Shown here in pieces: positions 1-8,539 of a stretch of 64,000 nt of DNA. Positions within the stretch are counted from its first letter, which is position 1, and each line of letters begins with the position of its first letter. This DNA is from Shimia marina (GTDB taxonomy: Bacteria; Pseudomonadota; Alphaproteobacteria; Rhodobacterales; Rhodobacteraceae), in NCBI RefSeq assembly GCF_001458175.1, contig NZ_CYPW01000027.1, positions 394,997 to 458,996 of the forward strand. Reading direction: 5' to 3'. Below the pieces are notes generated by a model. The model saw only the letters and a list, made by a program, of their open reading frames with translations. It was not told the origin of the DNA and ran no database searches. The translations under genes were made by a program, and so were the position numbers.

Positions 1-686
1 GCTTCTGGATCGTGGCCGTCAATTTCCAGCACATGCCAGCCGGAGGCTTTGAAGCGTTTGACCTGATCGGTGCGATCAGAGAGCTCAACAGTGCCGTCGA
101 TGGTGATGTTGTTGTTGTCCCAGAGCACGATCAGATGACCGAGGCTGTGGCGACCAGCAAGGCCGATGGCCTCCTGAGAGATGCCTTCCATCAGGCAGCC
201 GTCACCGGCGATGACATAGGTGTAGTGATCCACCAGCTTGCGGCCGTACTGCGCGCGCTGGATCTCTTCGGCCATGGCAAAGCCAACGGCGTTGGAAATG
301 CCCTGACCCAATGGGCCGGTGGTGGTTTCCACGGCGTCGAGCAGGAAGTTTTCCGGGTGACCCGCGGTGAGGGCGCCCATCTGACGGAAGTTCACCAGCT
401 GCTCATGGGTCAGTTGCTTGTCGCCCATGAGGTAGAGCAGGGAGTAGATCAGCATGGAGCCGTGGCCAGCGGAGAGGATGAAACGATCGCGATCCGGCCA
501 GTTTGGCGCGGCCACGTCAAATTTCATGTGCTTCTCAAACAGCACGGTCGCCACATCGGCCATGCCCATAGGCATGCCGGAGTGACCGGAATTGGCGGCA
601 GCAACCGCATCCAGTGTCAGGGCACGGATGGCAGCAGCTTTCATCCAATGTTCAGGGTTCTTTTCACGCAGTGCGGCGATATCCAC
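1..686 (-). CDS. tkt: Transketolase, N-terminal part (cut by window edge)
   Basis: Thiamine-diphosphate enzyme of the non-oxidative pentose phosphate (and Calvin) pathway that moves two-carbon ketol units between sugar phosphates. About 228 codons are visible; the C-terminal two thirds lie beyond the left edge. Visible family landmarks are the [12 protein letters not shown] segment near residues 30-41, the [18 protein letters not shown] substrate/ThDP region and the [13 protein letters not shown] segment that holds the GDG motif for Mg-ThDP binding. I place the start at a GTG behind an AGAGGAG ribosome binding site. No ATG lies nearby in frame, and this start gives the usual family N-terminus ([14 protein letters not shown]). 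It is divergent from the zauP-zapA operon; an inverted repeat sits in its upstream region. Confidence 0.95.
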   Translation of the reverse strand, partial: MDIAALREKNPEHWMKAAAIRALTLDAVAAANSGHSGMPMGMADVATVLFEKHMKFDVAAPNWPDRDRFILSAGHGSMLIYSLLYLMGDKQLTHEQLVNFRQMGALTAGHPENFLLDAVETTTGPLGQGISNAVGFAMAEEIQRAQYGRKLVDHYTYVIAGDGCLMEGISQEAIGLAGRHSLGHLIVLWDNNNITIDGTVELSDRTDQVKRFKASGWHVLEIDGHDPE

Positions 687-710
687 GGATGCGCTCCTCT
701 GGGTCTAGGG

Positions 711-758
711 GTTAGGTTGTCGGGTCAATAGCAGTTTTATGCTTAATAGCAACCTAAC
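711..758. promoter_or_regulatory. Perfect 9-bp inverted repeat upstream of tkt
   Basis: GTTAGGTTG at 711-719 is matched exactly by CAACCTAAC at 750-758, with 30 bases between, 25-72 bases upstream of the tkt start. On the minus strand the enclosed segment contains a direct repeat of GCTATT and looks like promoter DNA (possible TTGCTA-N16-TATTGA). It could be a two-site operator around the tkt promoter or a stem in the tkt leader. The binding protein is unknown. Confidence 0.45.
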
Positions 759-854
759 AAGGGCTTTGAGGTGTTAATTTACGCGGCAAATGCGGGTGGT
801 TTTCCTGCGGAGAGGGGGGCGCAATTTCGCAAGCCATTGGATACACTCACCCCA

Positions 855-883
855 TTGAGCGTGCTGGCGCGATTCGTTAAGAC
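855..883 (+). promoter_or_regulatory. Candidate sigma-70 promoter for the zauP-zapA operon
   Basis: TTGAGC (855-860) and TAAGAC (878-883) are separated by exactly 17 bases, about 83 bases before the ATG at 966. Both boxes are partial matches, so this is a plausible rather than a strong promoter. I saw nothing else definite in the 279-base tkt/zauP intergenic region apart from this and the tkt inverted repeat. Confidence 0.35.
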
Positions 884-965
884 GACGTCATAAGCAGACG
901 GACACGCGACAGAACGTGGGTCAAAACGCGGGTCAACAAGAACCCGACCGGAAAGGACGAGGCAC

Positions 966-1763
966 ATGAGTGACATCAGCGAACTTGAAGGCAGGCTGAG
1001 CTCGGCGCTGGAGCGCATTGCGCGTGGCGTGGATGCGATGCAGGCCGTGGTTGCTGAGCCGGATGAGGGCGATGACGTTCAGGCGTTGCGCCGGGCGTTG
1101 GAAAACGAAGCGCTGGTCACCGCGCAGATGGAAGAACGCGTGCGTGCGCTGACGGCGCGGCAAGACGAACTCGAAGAAGAATTGACCGCGGAGAAAGAGG
1201 CGCGTGCGGCGGCAGAGACAGCCTCGGAAACCGCGGGCGAGGCCGCAGTTGAAGCTGCGTTGAGCAAGGCAGCAGAAGAGCATTCGCAGGCCTTGATGGC
1301 CGCAGAAGCCCGCGCGGAGGCGGCGGAGACAGCGGCAGCGGCAGCGGCGGATAAGCTGGAAGAGCTTCAGGAGGCGGAGGCAGAAGCGCCGACTGAAACC
1401 GATGCGGCAGAGACCGCTGCGGTGGCGGAGAACCGTGCGCTTTTGGATGAACTGGCCAAGCGTCTGCGGCGTCTGCGTCAGATGGTACGCCGGGAACGGG
1501 GAGCCAATCAGCAATTGCGCGATCAGGTTGAAAAAGGTGAGATGGTAGAGCTGTCCACTGTGACCCAGGCGCTGCAAGCGGATCTGGCAACGCTGACGGC
1601 GCTGCGCGAAGCGGAAATCACAGAGACGGCTTTGATTCTGGCTGAGCTGCGCCCGCTTGTGCAGGGCGGTGTCGCGGAAGTTGTTGAGGTGGCGGCACCC
1701 GCAGAGGATACCCCTGAGGAAGAGGTGATGACCGAGGCCCGTGAAGAGGCAGGAGACGTATAA
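966..1763 (+). CDS. zauP: Coiled-coil protein upstream of ZapA (ZauP-like)
   Basis: A 265-residue Ala/Glu-rich protein whose residues ~40-200 are almost continuous predicted coiled coil (long runs of A, E, R and L with heptad spacing, almost no aromatic residues or glycine). It has no signal peptide or membrane segment, so it should be cytoplasmic. The stop overlaps the zapA start in a TAATG junction, indicating translational coupling. In Caulobacter a coiled-coil protein encoded just upstream of zapA, ZauP, partners ZapA to focus the FtsZ ring. Position, length class and composition fit the same role, but coiled-coil sequence alone cannot prove orthology. The start has AAAGGACGAGG upstream. 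Confidence 0.65.
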   Translation: MSDISELEGRLSSALERIARGVDAMQAVVAEPDEGDDVQALRRALENEALVTAQMEERVRALTARQDELEEELTAEKEARAAAETASETAGEAAVEAALSKAAEEHSQALMAAEARAEAAETAAAAAADKLEELQEAEAEAPTETDAAETAAVAENRALLDELAKRLRRLRQMVRRERGANQQLRDQVEKGEMVELSTVTQALQADLATLTALREAEITETALILAELRPLVQGGVAEVVEVAAPAEDTPEEEVMTEAREEAGDV

Positions 1764-2158
1764 TGCCTGAGGTTCAGATTGAAATTGGCGGACGGGTGTT
1801 TGAAGTGGCCTGTCAGGATGGTGAACAGCACTTTCTGCGTGCTGCGGCGCAGATGCTGGATGATCAGGCGAAAGTTCTGATTGCGCAGGCCGGTCGGATC
1901 CCTGAGGCACGTATGTTGTTGATGGCAGGGTTGATGCTGGCGGATAAGACCGCTGGGCTGGAAGATCAGCTGCGGGATGCGCAGGCCAAGATCGCCACGC
2001 GAGAGGCAGAGATCAAAGAACTGCGCGATGCACCTTTGCCGGAGCCTGAGAAGATTGAGGTGCCCACCATTCCCGAAACGGTCACACAGACGCTGGCAGA
2101 GATGGCGGCGCGGGCAGAATCGCTCGCGGATCTGGTTGAGGAAAAGGCTGCCGGGTGA
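1763..2158 (+). CDS. zapA: Cell division protein ZapA
   Basis: A 131-residue ZapA-family protein. It shows the family's N-terminal fold (IEIGGRVFEVACQDGEQ, then the helix with LRAAAQMLDDQ) followed by a C-terminal helical part suited to the ZapA tetramer coiled coil. ZapA binds FtsZ polymers and bundles them at the division site. It is somewhat longer than the ~110 residues of enterobacterial ZapA because of an extended C-terminal helix. It overlaps the upstream coiled-coil gene by one base and the downstream hydrolase gene by four (GTGA), so three proteins are probably made from one mRNA. Confidence 0.88.
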   Translation: MPEVQIEIGGRVFEVACQDGEQHFLRAAAQMLDDQAKVLIAQAGRIPEARMLLMAGLMLADKTAGLEDQLRDAQAKIATREAEIKELRDAPLPEPEKIEVPTIPETVTQTLAEMAARAESLADLVEEKAAG

Positions 2159-2766
2159 GCGGAAGTGCGTTGCCGCAATTGGCCGCAGGGGATCTTATTT
2201 TTGCGGCGATTGGGGAAGATGATAACCTGATTTCTGCGGTGGTCGAAGGCCATCGCGGAGCCAGACTCAACCATGTTGGCATTGTCATAGATCAGGACGA
2301 CGCGCTCTGTGTGTTGGAGGCGATTGATCCGGTTGTACGGCTGACATCTCTGGAGGAGTACGCCGCGCGCAGCCATTGCGCGCATGCCCGGCCCAGATTG
2401 TTGTTTGCGCGGCTGAGCGCGCCTTATCAGGTGTTGATCCCAGCTGCGCTGGAATTTGGTCTCGGGCGCCTTGGGCTGCCTTATGATCCTTACTACAGCA
2501 GCAGCTCTGAGGCGCTTTATTGCAGTGAACTGATCCTTGAGATGTTCTGCCATGCCAATGGGGGCGCGGCGTTGTTTCCCAATACGCCACTGAGTTTTCG
2601 GGACACGCAAAGCGGGGAGCTGATGCCGGAGTGGGTGGCGCATTATGCGGAGGTGGGACAGGAGGTGCCCGAAGGGGCACCGGGCTCTCATCCGGGCGGG
2701 TTGAGCCGGGATGGGCGTTTGCAGGTTTATCGTGTGGAAGGGAATATTCCGGGCTTTAACCGCTAG
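2155..2766 (+). CDS. YiiX/YebB-like cysteine hydrolase (NlpC/P60 clan)
   Basis: A 203-residue protein resembling the YiiX/YebB-like (DUF830) branch of NlpC/P60-type papain-like hydrolases. The pattern is visible as GDLIFAAIG near the N-terminus, an N-H-V-G-I-V segment giving the catalytic His region, and a later YCSELILEMF that supplies a candidate catalytic Cys (note the order differs from classical NlpC, as is usual in this circularly permuted group). The substrate is unknown; amide bonds of lipids, peptides or cell wall are possible. It has no obvious signal peptide. The start is the GTG in a GTGA overlap with zapA, and the next ATG would remove conserved sequence. Confidence 0.7.
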   Translation: MSGSALPQLAAGDLIFAAIGEDDNLISAVVEGHRGARLNHVGIVIDQDDALCVLEAIDPVVRLTSLEEYAARSHCAHARPRLLFARLSAPYQVLIPAALEFGLGRLGLPYDPYYSSSSEALYCSELILEMFCHANGGAALFPNTPLSFRDTQSGELMPEWVAHYAEVGQEVPEGAPGSHPGGLSRDGRLQVYRVEGNIPGFNR

Positions 2767-2880
2767 GCACAAGCAAAGCGAAAAAAGGTTGCTTCTGTGC
2801 GACGGAAAGGAGCACGCGGTGCGTGCAAGAGACAGAAGGTCTTTGGACCTTGGAAATGTTATCTTGCAGGAGAGTGTGTC

Positions 2881-3414
2881 GTGTCGCAGGTACGAGCTAT
2901 TTATGATCGGGTATCGCGTTGGAATCATTGGATTGTCGCGATTTTGATGATTGGGGCGCTGGCGTTTGGATTTTACGTGTTTCGGGTGGTTCCCAGAGGC
3001 CCCGGCAAAGGCGAGCTGATCGGTTTTCACAAGGCGCTTGGCTTGCTGATCCTGATGTTGGGCGTGTGGCGCGTGGGATGGCGTCTGCGCCAGGGATTTA
3101 TTGAACCTTTGCATCGCGGTTGGCAGCACGTCATGGCCGGTCTGGCCCATTGGGTGCTGTTGGCCGGGATTGTCGTCCTTCCCTTGTCTGGTGTGCTTGG
3201 ATCCCTGTTTGGCGGGCGTGGCATTGGATTTTTCGGACTGTTCACCGTACCAGCCGGGCCAGAAATCGACTGGGTGTCAGATGCGGCCTATGCTGTGCAT
3301 GAGATCACGGCTTTGGCCATGGTGGCAGCAGTGGCTTTGCATATTGCGGGGGCTTTGAAACACCAGTTTCTGGATCGAGACGGCACTTTGGCGCGAATGG
3401 CAGGACGCGCTTGA
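2881..3414 (+). CDS. Cytochrome b561-family protein
   Basis: A membrane-bound b-type cytochrome of ~177 residues with four predicted transmembrane helices. Candidate haem-ligand histidines lie in helix 1 (RWNHW), at the start of helix 2 (GFHKALG), in the GWQHVMAGLAHW segment and in the last helix (VALHIAG, with a further H in KHQF). The prokaryotic b561 family transfers electrons between quinol and periplasmic acceptors and is sometimes linked to superoxide removal or to YceI proteins. The reading frame is open further upstream, but I use the GTG at 2881 because AGGAGA lies 7 bases before it and the protein then begins with the usual amphipathic entry to helix 1. It may be read with the zapA group, being 115 bases downstream. 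Confidence 0.82.
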   Translation: MSQVRAIYDRVSRWNHWIVAILMIGALAFGFYVFRVVPRGPGKGELIGFHKALGLLILMLGVWRVGWRLRQGFIEPLHRGWQHVMAGLAHWVLLAGIVVLPLSGVLGSLFGGRGIGFFGLFTVPAGPEIDWVSDAAYAVHEITALAMVAAVALHIAGALKHQFLDRDGTLARMAGRA

Positions 3415-3435
3415 GCAAAAGCCGCGCATAAGCAA

Positions 3436-3463
3436 AAAGCCCCGTCTGTTATGACGGGGCTTT
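3436..3463. terminator. Bidirectional terminator between cytochrome b561 and grxD
   Basis: An 11-bp perfect stem (AAAGCCCCGTC / GACGGGGCTTT) with a 6-base loop. A and T runs on the two sides let it serve both converging transcripts. Confidence 0.88.
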
Positions 3464-3482
3464 GGCAATTTTTCGGAACGTT

Positions 3483-3845
3483 TTACGCGTTGGCTTCGCG
3501 GATCTTATCTGCGGCGTCTTTGTCATAGGCGACGCCGTTGTCATCAAACATCGTGTCCAGCTCACCCGACAGGGTCATCTCTGTGATGATGTCACAGCCA
3601 CCCACAAACTCGCCTTTGATATAAAGCTGAGGGATGGTGGGCCAGTCGGAGTAATCTTTGATGCCCTGACGGATTTCTTCGTCCGCAAGCACGTTCACAT
3701 CCGCATAGTCCACGGCCATGTAGTTCAGCACGCCAGCCACGCGGGAGGAGAAACCGCATTGGGGCATATCTTTGGTGCCTTTCATGAAGAGCACCATGTT
3801 ATTATTTTTGACGATTTCGTCGATGCGGTCTTTAACGTCGGTCAT
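3483..3845 (-). CDS. grxD: Monothiol glutaredoxin Grx4 family
   Basis: A 120-residue monothiol glutaredoxin with the CGFS active site (in [10 protein letters not shown], residues ~29-32), the KGTKDMP segment before it, and the WPTIPQLY and GGCDI glutathione-binding segments. Proteins of this type carry a glutathione-ligated 2Fe-2S cluster and hand it on, often in a complex with BolA proteins. A bolA gene lies two genes upstream on the same strand, which supports an Fe-S trafficking role. The start has AAGGAAA upstream, and the gene appears to have its own promoter in addition to any read-through. Confidence 0.95.
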   Translation of the reverse strand: MTDVKDRIDEIVKNNNMVLFMKGTKDMPQCGFSSRVAGVLNYMAVDYADVNVLADEEIRQGIKDYSDWPTIPQLYIKGEFVGGCDIITEMTLSGELDTMFDDNGVAYDKDAADKIREANA

Positions 3846-3887
3846 TTGCGTTTCCTTTCGGCGGGCTGGGCCGTGTCAGTTGCATGT

Positions 3888-3916
3888 CATATAGGAGAGC
3901 AGGCGGGGCTTGCCAA
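3888..3916 (-). promoter_or_regulatory. Sigma-70-type promoter for grxD
   Basis: On the minus strand TTGGCA (complement of 3911-3916) and TATATG (complement of 3888-3893) are separated by exactly 17 bases, ending 42 bases before the grxD ATG. Both boxes are close to consensus. Confidence 0.6.
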
Positions 3917-3956
3917 TGATCAAGCGCAGGTTCGCGCAGCGCCTGATCTCTCTCAG

Positions 3957-4187
3957 TCAGTCTTTGTCCTTGGGCACAAAGAGGCGGGCGTAGGCATCCG
4001 GGTCTTTGGGCACTTTCCAAGTCCGCTGTGCGCCGCCGCCCATGCCGGACTGATAATCGGAGCGCAGCACGTGGTTTTCTGGATCATCTTCTTCCTCCAC
4101 CAAACCGCTGCGATTGCGGCCGACCCAAGCATTCAATGCGACAAGGGCGACCACGGCAGGGATCAGAAAAGGTAAGAGCCCATCCAT
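3957..4187 (-). CDS. Small single-span membrane protein, unknown function
   Basis: 76 residues: an N-terminal hydrophobic segment (residues ~4-20, LLPFLIPAVVALVAL) followed by a charged, acidic and then glycine-rich cytoplasmic or periplasmic tail ending in KDKD. No recognised domain. It starts 9 bases after the bolA stop and 111 bases before grxD, so it appears to be part of a bolA-orf-grxD unit. The short distance between an AGGA and its ATG is unusual and suggests it relies on coupling to bolA translation. It is probably real because it keeps the strand, frame and spacing of the operon and has a clear membrane-protein pattern. Confidence 0.6.
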   Translation of the reverse strand: MDGLLPFLIPAVVALVALNAWVGRNRSGLVEEEDDPENHVLRSDYQSGMGGGAQRTWKVPKDPDAYARLFVPKDKD

Positions 4188-4196
4188 GTCCTGCGC

Positions 4197-4433
4197 TTAT
4201 TCCGGTGCTTTGGTGGTCAATGCGAGCGCGTGCAACTCACCTGAGGGGCCATCCATCTTCCCTTTAAGGGCGGCGTAGACGGCACGCTGTTGCTGGACGC
4301 GGTTTTTGCCGCGAAAGCTTTCGTCAATCACCATGGCGGACATATGCACACCGTCGGTACCGCCGACCTGAATATCGGCGTCCGGGAAAGTCTCGCGCAG
4401 AAGTTCCTCGATTTGATGGGCGCTCATCGGCAT
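4197..4433 (-). CDS. bolA: BolA family protein
   Basis: A 78-residue BolA-like protein with the family's helix-strand pattern and the conserved FRGKNRVQQQRAVY region, plus VGGTDGVHMSAMVID. The conserved ELHALAL segment near the C-terminus contains the histidine that helps ligate a shared 2Fe-2S cluster with monothiol glutaredoxins. Encoded just upstream of grxD, so a Grx4-BolA complex is the likely functional form. I use the first ATG because AAAGGAA precedes it at a sensible distance; a second in-frame ATG two codons later is possible. Confidence 0.9.
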   Translation of the reverse strand: MPMSAHQIEELLRETFPDADIQVGGTDGVHMSAMVIDESFRGKNRVQQQRAVYAALKGKMDGPSGELHALALTTKAPE

Positions 4434-4509
4434 GATTGGCTATTCCTTTGTGTCGTTCAGAAAAAATGTAAGTGGCGCTGCGCCGCTCTGCAAGCCGGTT
4501 TCCGGAGGT

Positions 4510-5034
4510 TCATACGAAAGGCGCAAGCGATTGAAGGTAGGCAGGCACATCTGCCAAAGCATCCTGCACTTCATAATCCTCAAAATCATAGATGGATTTG
4601 GCGTCTTGCGGACACAGCGCCGCCATCAGGACCGCGCCCTGGGCTGCGACGCTTTGTGGCACTCGGATTTGCTGCGCCTGTTTGAGCAGCAGAAGGGCTT
4701 CATGGATGGGGCGCAGCACGCGCAGCGCATAGGCCATATGTTCCAGCAGATCGGGATCTTCACGCCAGTCCTCACCTTCAAACAGTTGCTGGGTGACTCG
4801 TTGCCCGGCCCCGGCACAGGAATAGGCCACGCAGCCGGCAAAGCCGCGCGGGATCAGGTCCTTGTGAATGGTGCAGTCAAAGCAGCTGTCAGAGAGATTG
4901 GGGCAGGGGGTGTCGGCGCGTTTGAGCAGGCCAAAGTCTTCGTCTGCGTCAAAGGGATAGGCCACACAGCAGAGGGCTGCACAGTTGGCGCAGTCGTCAG
5001 AGAGCGCCGGGAGCTCCGGCGCCCTCCGTTGCAT
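4510..5034 (-). CDS. Cysteine-rich protein with CxxC...CC motif, unknown function
   Basis: About 174 residues with a dense N-terminal cysteine cluster: a CANCAALCC motif, then PCPNL, a CFDC pair, GFAGC and a YSCAGAGQ motif. The same cluster of motifs is known at the N-terminus of some pentapeptide-repeat proteins, but here no pentapeptide repeat follows. The rest is helical and lacks recognisable motifs. Metal or Fe-S binding is likely from the cysteine pattern, but the function is not known. The start chosen lies four bases after the purL stop, so it is coupled to purL; an upstream in-frame ATG at 5058 would overlap purL by 20 bases. Confidence 0.72.
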   Translation of the reverse strand: MQRRAPELPALSDDCANCAALCCVAYPFDADEDFGLLKRADTPCPNLSDSCFDCTIHKDLIPRGFAGCVAYSCAGAGQRVTQQLFEGEDWREDPDLLEHMAYALRVLRPIHEALLLLKQAQQIRVPQSVAAQGAVLMAALCPQDAKSIYDFEDYEVQDALADVPAYLQSLAPFV

Positions 5035-5038
5035 TTTC

Positions 5039-7198
5039 TCAGGCCACCGCCGCTGCAAAGCTGCCCCGGAAGATGTCCGAAAGCTCTGCCAGCGAGGCTT
5101 CTGCGCCGCCGAATTTCACGGTATCGCCGCTGAAGCGACCCACGGAGGTGATGGTGACACCGGCTTTGGCCGCGTTGATCATCAGCGCTTCGGCCTGATC
5201 AAAGTTGCAAGCCACCAGATAGCGGGCCTGATCTTCGCCAAACAGCGTTGGGGTGTCGTCCATATCCAGTTGGACGCCCACGCTTGCGGCTTCGGCCATT
5301 TCAAAGGCTGCCAGCGCAAGGCCGCCATCGGCCAGATCGGTACAGGCTTTGATCCAGTCGCGGTTTTCGCGGATGAACTCACCGTTTTTGCGCTCTGCCT
5401 CCAGATCCACATGGGGTGCGTCGCCGTCTTCGCGGTTGAAGACTTCGGTCAGCAGGGCGGACTGGCCCAGATGGCCGGTGGTGTCGCCCACCACAAGCGC
5501 CACATGGCCGTCGCGCACGTCGCCCAAGATAGGCTCTTCGCCCGCAGCAATCAGACCTACCGCGCCGATGGTTGGCGTTGGCAGGATCGCAGATCCGTCG
5601 GTTTCATTATAAAGCGACACGTTGCCGGAGACGATCGGCATGTCCAGCGCTGCGACGGCTTCGCCGATGCCTTTGATTGCGCCCACAAACTGCCCCATGA
5701 TCTCAGGCTTTTCCGGGTTGCCGAAGTTCAGGTTGTCGGTGGTGGCCAGTGGTTTGGCGCCCACGGCGGTCAGGTTGCGGTAGGCTTCGGCCACGGCCTG
5801 TTTGCCGCCCTCGGTTGGGTTGGCTTTCACGTAGCGTGGGGTCACGTCCGAGGTGAAGGCCAGTTTCTTGTCGGTGCCATGCACGCGGATCACGCCGGAG
5901 CCCATGCCAGGACGTTGGGCCGTGTCGCCCATGACGGTGGTGTCATATTGCTCATAGACCCACTGTTTGCCGCCATAGTTTGGCGTGGAGATCAGCGCCT
6001 TGAGGCCGTCGATGGCATCAATGGAGGGCACGTCGCCCAGCTCTTCGGCGGCCGGGGTTTCCACCCATGGGCGGTCATATTCCGGTGCGCGGCCAGAGAG
6101 CGGGGAGAGCGGCAGGTCGGCTTTGACTTCGCCGTTGTGCATGATCAGGAAGCGGTCTTCGGCGATGGTTTCACCGACGATGGCGAAATCCAGATCCCAT
6201 TTTTCAAAGACGGCGCGGGCCTCGGCCTCAAGCTCTGGTTTGAGCACCATCAACATGCGTTCCTGCGACTCAGACAGCATCATTTCATAGGCTGTCATGT
6301 TTTCTTCGCGCTGTGGCACGTCTTCGAGGTTGAGTTTGACACCCAGTTTGCCTTTGTCGCCCATTTCCACGGCGGAACAGGTCAGACCGGCTGCGCCCAT
6401 ATCCTGAATGGAGATCACGGCACCGGTCTGCATCAGCTCCAGCGTGGCTTCCATCAGGCGCTTTTCGGTGAAGGGATCGCCGACCTGAACGGTGGGGCGT
6501 TTTTCCTCGATGGTGTCGTCAAATTCGGCAGAGGCCATGGTTGCGCCGCCGACACCATCACGGCCGGTTTTGGCCCCCAGATAGACCACAGGCATGCCGA
6601 CGCCAGAGGCGGCGGAGTAGAAGATGCTGTCGGTCTTCGCAAGGCCTGCGGCAAAGGCATTCACAAGACAGTTGCCATTGTAGGCCGCATGAAAGCGGAC
6701 TTCGCCGCCCACGGTTGGCACGCCAAAGCAGTTGCCATAGCCGCCGACACCTTCGACCACACCGTTTACAAGCTGGCGGGTTTTATGGTGGGAGGTTTCG
6801 CCAAAGGAGAGCGAGTTCATGGCGGCCACGGGGCGTGCGCCCATGGTGAAGACATCACGCAAAATGCCGCCAACACCGGTGGCGGCACCTTGATAGGGTT
6901 CAATGTAGGACGGGTGGTTGTGGCTTTCCATTTTGAAAACAACCGCATCGCCATCGCCAATGTCCACGATGCCAGCGTTTTCACCGGGGCCACAGATCAC
7001 CTGTGGGCCTTCGGTGGGCAGGGTGCGCAGCCATTTTTTCGAAGATTTGTAAGAGCAGTGCTCATTCCACATGGCCGAGAAAATGCCCAGCTCAGTGAAG
7101 GTGGGCTCGCGTCCGATGATCTCAAGGATCAATTCGTATTCGTCAGGCTTCAGTCCATGAGCTTCGATGAGATCGGTGGTGATGGCCGGTTCCTGCAT
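5039..7198 (-). CDS. purL: Phosphoribosylformylglycinamidine synthase subunit PurL
   Basis: The ATP-dependent ligase subunit of FGAM synthase, step four of purine synthesis, converting FGAR plus glutamine-derived ammonia to FGAM. At 719 residues it is the small form that works with separate PurS and PurQ proteins (not in this window). Visible motifs include [17 protein letters not shown] (catalytic His region) near residues 43-58, the KMESHNHPS nucleotide/substrate loop, [23 protein letters not shown], and in the second half the repeated NFGNPEKPE and DLADGGLA segments. The downstream gene starts four bases after its stop. Confidence 0.97.
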   Translation of the reverse strand: MQEPAITTDLIEAHGLKPDEYELILEIIGREPTFTELGIFSAMWNEHCSYKSSKKWLRTLPTEGPQVICGPGENAGIVDIGDGDAVVFKMESHNHPSYIEPYQGAATGVGGILRDVFTMGARPVAAMNSLSFGETSHHKTRQLVNGVVEGVGGYGNCFGVPTVGGEVRFHAAYNGNCLVNAFAAGLAKTDSIFYSAASGVGMPVVYLGAKTGRDGVGGATMASAEFDDTIEEKRPTVQVGDPFTEKRLMEATLELMQTGAVISIQDMGAAGLTCSAVEMGDKGKLGVKLNLEDVPQREENMTAYEMMLSESQERMLMVLKPELEAEARAVFEKWDLDFAIVGETIAEDRFLIMHNGEVKADLPLSPLSGRAPEYDRPWVETPAAEELGDVPSIDAIDGLKALISTPNYGGKQWVYEQYDTTVMGDTAQRPGMGSGVIRVHGTDKKLAFTSDVTPRYVKANPTEGGKQAVAEAYRNLTAVGAKPLATTDNLNFGNPEKPEIMGQFVGAIKGIGEAVAALDMPIVSGNVSLYNETDGSAILPTPTIGAVGLIAAGEEPILGDVRDGHVALVVGDTTGHLGQSALLTEVFNREDGDAPHVDLEAERKNGEFIRENRDWIKACTDLADGGLALAAFEMAEAASVGVQLDMDDTPTLFGEDQARYLVACNFDQAEALMINAAKAGVTITSVGRFSGDTVKFGGAEASLAELSDIFRGSFAAAVA

Positions 7199-7371
7199 GT
7201 GGCGAGAGTCCCCAATAAATAGCGTTTGAGGGGCTTTTAGGGCAGGAGAGACAAAAGGGGAAGAGATTAAAGCGCCACGTCAGGCTGCGCCTGCTTTTGA
7301 TGCTGTAAATATGCCCGAAGCGTGGTGCAATGCGCGGGGTGCTCCGGGCAATGATCAGGGTCTATCAGATG

Positions 7372-8520
7372 TCAGAAGCGCTGTCCGACATAGACATAAA
7401 GCAGGTCTTCGCTGCGCTCATTGACAGAAGCGTCCACAGAGAGCATGGCTTTGAACTTCTTGGAGAGTTGGACGCGCAGGCCAAGGCCGCCTGCGTATTT
7501 CAGGCCATCGTCGTTGATGTCAGAAAGCGCGCTGCCTGTGTCGCCGACGCCGGCAAAGGCGACGAGCCCAAGGCGGGAGAACAATTGGTGGCGGTATTCG
7601 ATCTGAGCGGAGAGCAGATCGTTGTCCAGAAATTCCGCCGGGCTGTAGCCACGAAAATTGTCGGTGCCCCCCAGAGAACACTTGTCAAAGAAAGGTGCGG
7701 CATCAGAGACCGTGCAGCCAACCAGATGCAGAGCAAGGCTGTCCTGAGCCCCAATGGGCTGGTGGTAGGTGAAGGAGAGGGAGGCTTTGACATAGTCGCG
7801 GCTGCTGGCGCTGACGACATTGCCGTAGCTGATGTCGGCCTCAAGCAGGTGGCCCGTGCGGGCCGAAAAGCTGTCATCGCGGGTGTCCCATTTGCCCAGC
7901 AGGCTGAAATGGGCGAGATCCAGCTCGGCTTCGGGCAGGGGCGGGCCGCCTGCGGCGCTGTCATATCCCAGTGAGGTGGTGACATAGCGCAGACCACCGC
8001 CGATCAGCAGTTCTGGCGTGAGTCCGTAAAAGAGTTTGCTGTCAAAAATCTGACCAGTCTGGCGCACAGGAACGGGAAGGTTGCCAAGGTAGAGATCATA
8101 TTTGGCCTCCGCATCGGCCAGCGTGACGCCCATTTGCCATTGGTTGTTGTCAAAGGCGAAGTTGCCGCCAAGGCCAACGGCGTGCGAGCCGTTTTCGCTG
8201 CGCATGGCGGCCACACCCAGATAGGAGGTGTCGCTTTCCGCATCCATTTGAAACAGGTAGCCGCCACCGAGCACCAGGCCAGCACCGATCAACACGTTTT
8301 TGAAGGGAATGGGGGCCACCACAAAGGAGCCTTCGCGCAAACCGTAGCCCTCATCTGAGGCTGCGGTTTCCAGCGGTTGCCCCAGCGGGTTGTTTTCGAC
8401 GGGATCGGCAAAGGCTGCGGGGCTCAATGCCATAAGGGAAATCAGGCTGGCACAGAACAAGACGGCAGGCGCAAAATGCGCCTGCCGTTTCTGTGTTTTG
8501 CCTAAGAGGGGAAGTGCCAT
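7372..8520 (-). CDS. POTRA-less Omp85-type outer membrane barrel
   Basis: A 382-residue exported protein. The N-terminus is a basic region followed by a hydrophobic stretch and ALSPAAFA, a good signal-peptidase I site near residue 38. The remainder shows alternating amphipathic beta strands and the C-terminal bacterial surface-antigen (Omp85/BamA/TamA barrel) features, including an NFRGYSPAEF segment resembling the conserved RGY-containing strand/loop motif, and it ends in an aromatic residue (VGQRF) as outer-membrane barrels do. There is no room for POTRA domains, so it is barrel only. The start has AAGGAAG upstream. It lies 19 bases downstream of a mechanosensitive channel gene on the same strand. 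Confidence 0.75.
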   Translation of the reverse strand: MALPLLGKTQKRQAHFAPAVLFCASLISLMALSPAAFADPVENNPLGQPLETAASDEGYGLREGSFVVAPIPFKNVLIGAGLVLGGGYLFQMDAESDTSYLGVAAMRSENGSHAVGLGGNFAFDNNQWQMGVTLADAEAKYDLYLGNLPVPVRQTGQIFDSKLFYGLTPELLIGGGLRYVTTSLGYDSAAGGPPLPEAELDLAHFSLLGKWDTRDDSFSARTGHLLEADISYGNVVSASSRDYVKASLSFTYHQPIGAQDSLALHLVGCTVSDAAPFFDKCSLGGTDNFRGYSPAEFLDNDLLSAQIEYRHQLFSRLGLVAFAGVGDTGSALSDINDDGLKYAGGLGLRVQLSKKFKAMLSVDASVNERSEDLLYVYVGQRF

Positions 8521-8539
8521 CTTATGCTTCCTTTGAAGA

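Noticed and set aside
2767-2880. 6S RNA gene downstream of zapA, by analogy with E. coli
   Set aside because: Only 114 bases are available before the cytochrome start and they show no 6S-like long duplex; only a small AAGGTC/GACCTT hairpin is present.
4985-7222. A 745-codon open frame on the plus strand opposite purL
   Set aside because: purL is certain from many motifs; the opposing frame is a codon-bias shadow, rich in His, Gly and Phe with no domain or ribosome binding site.
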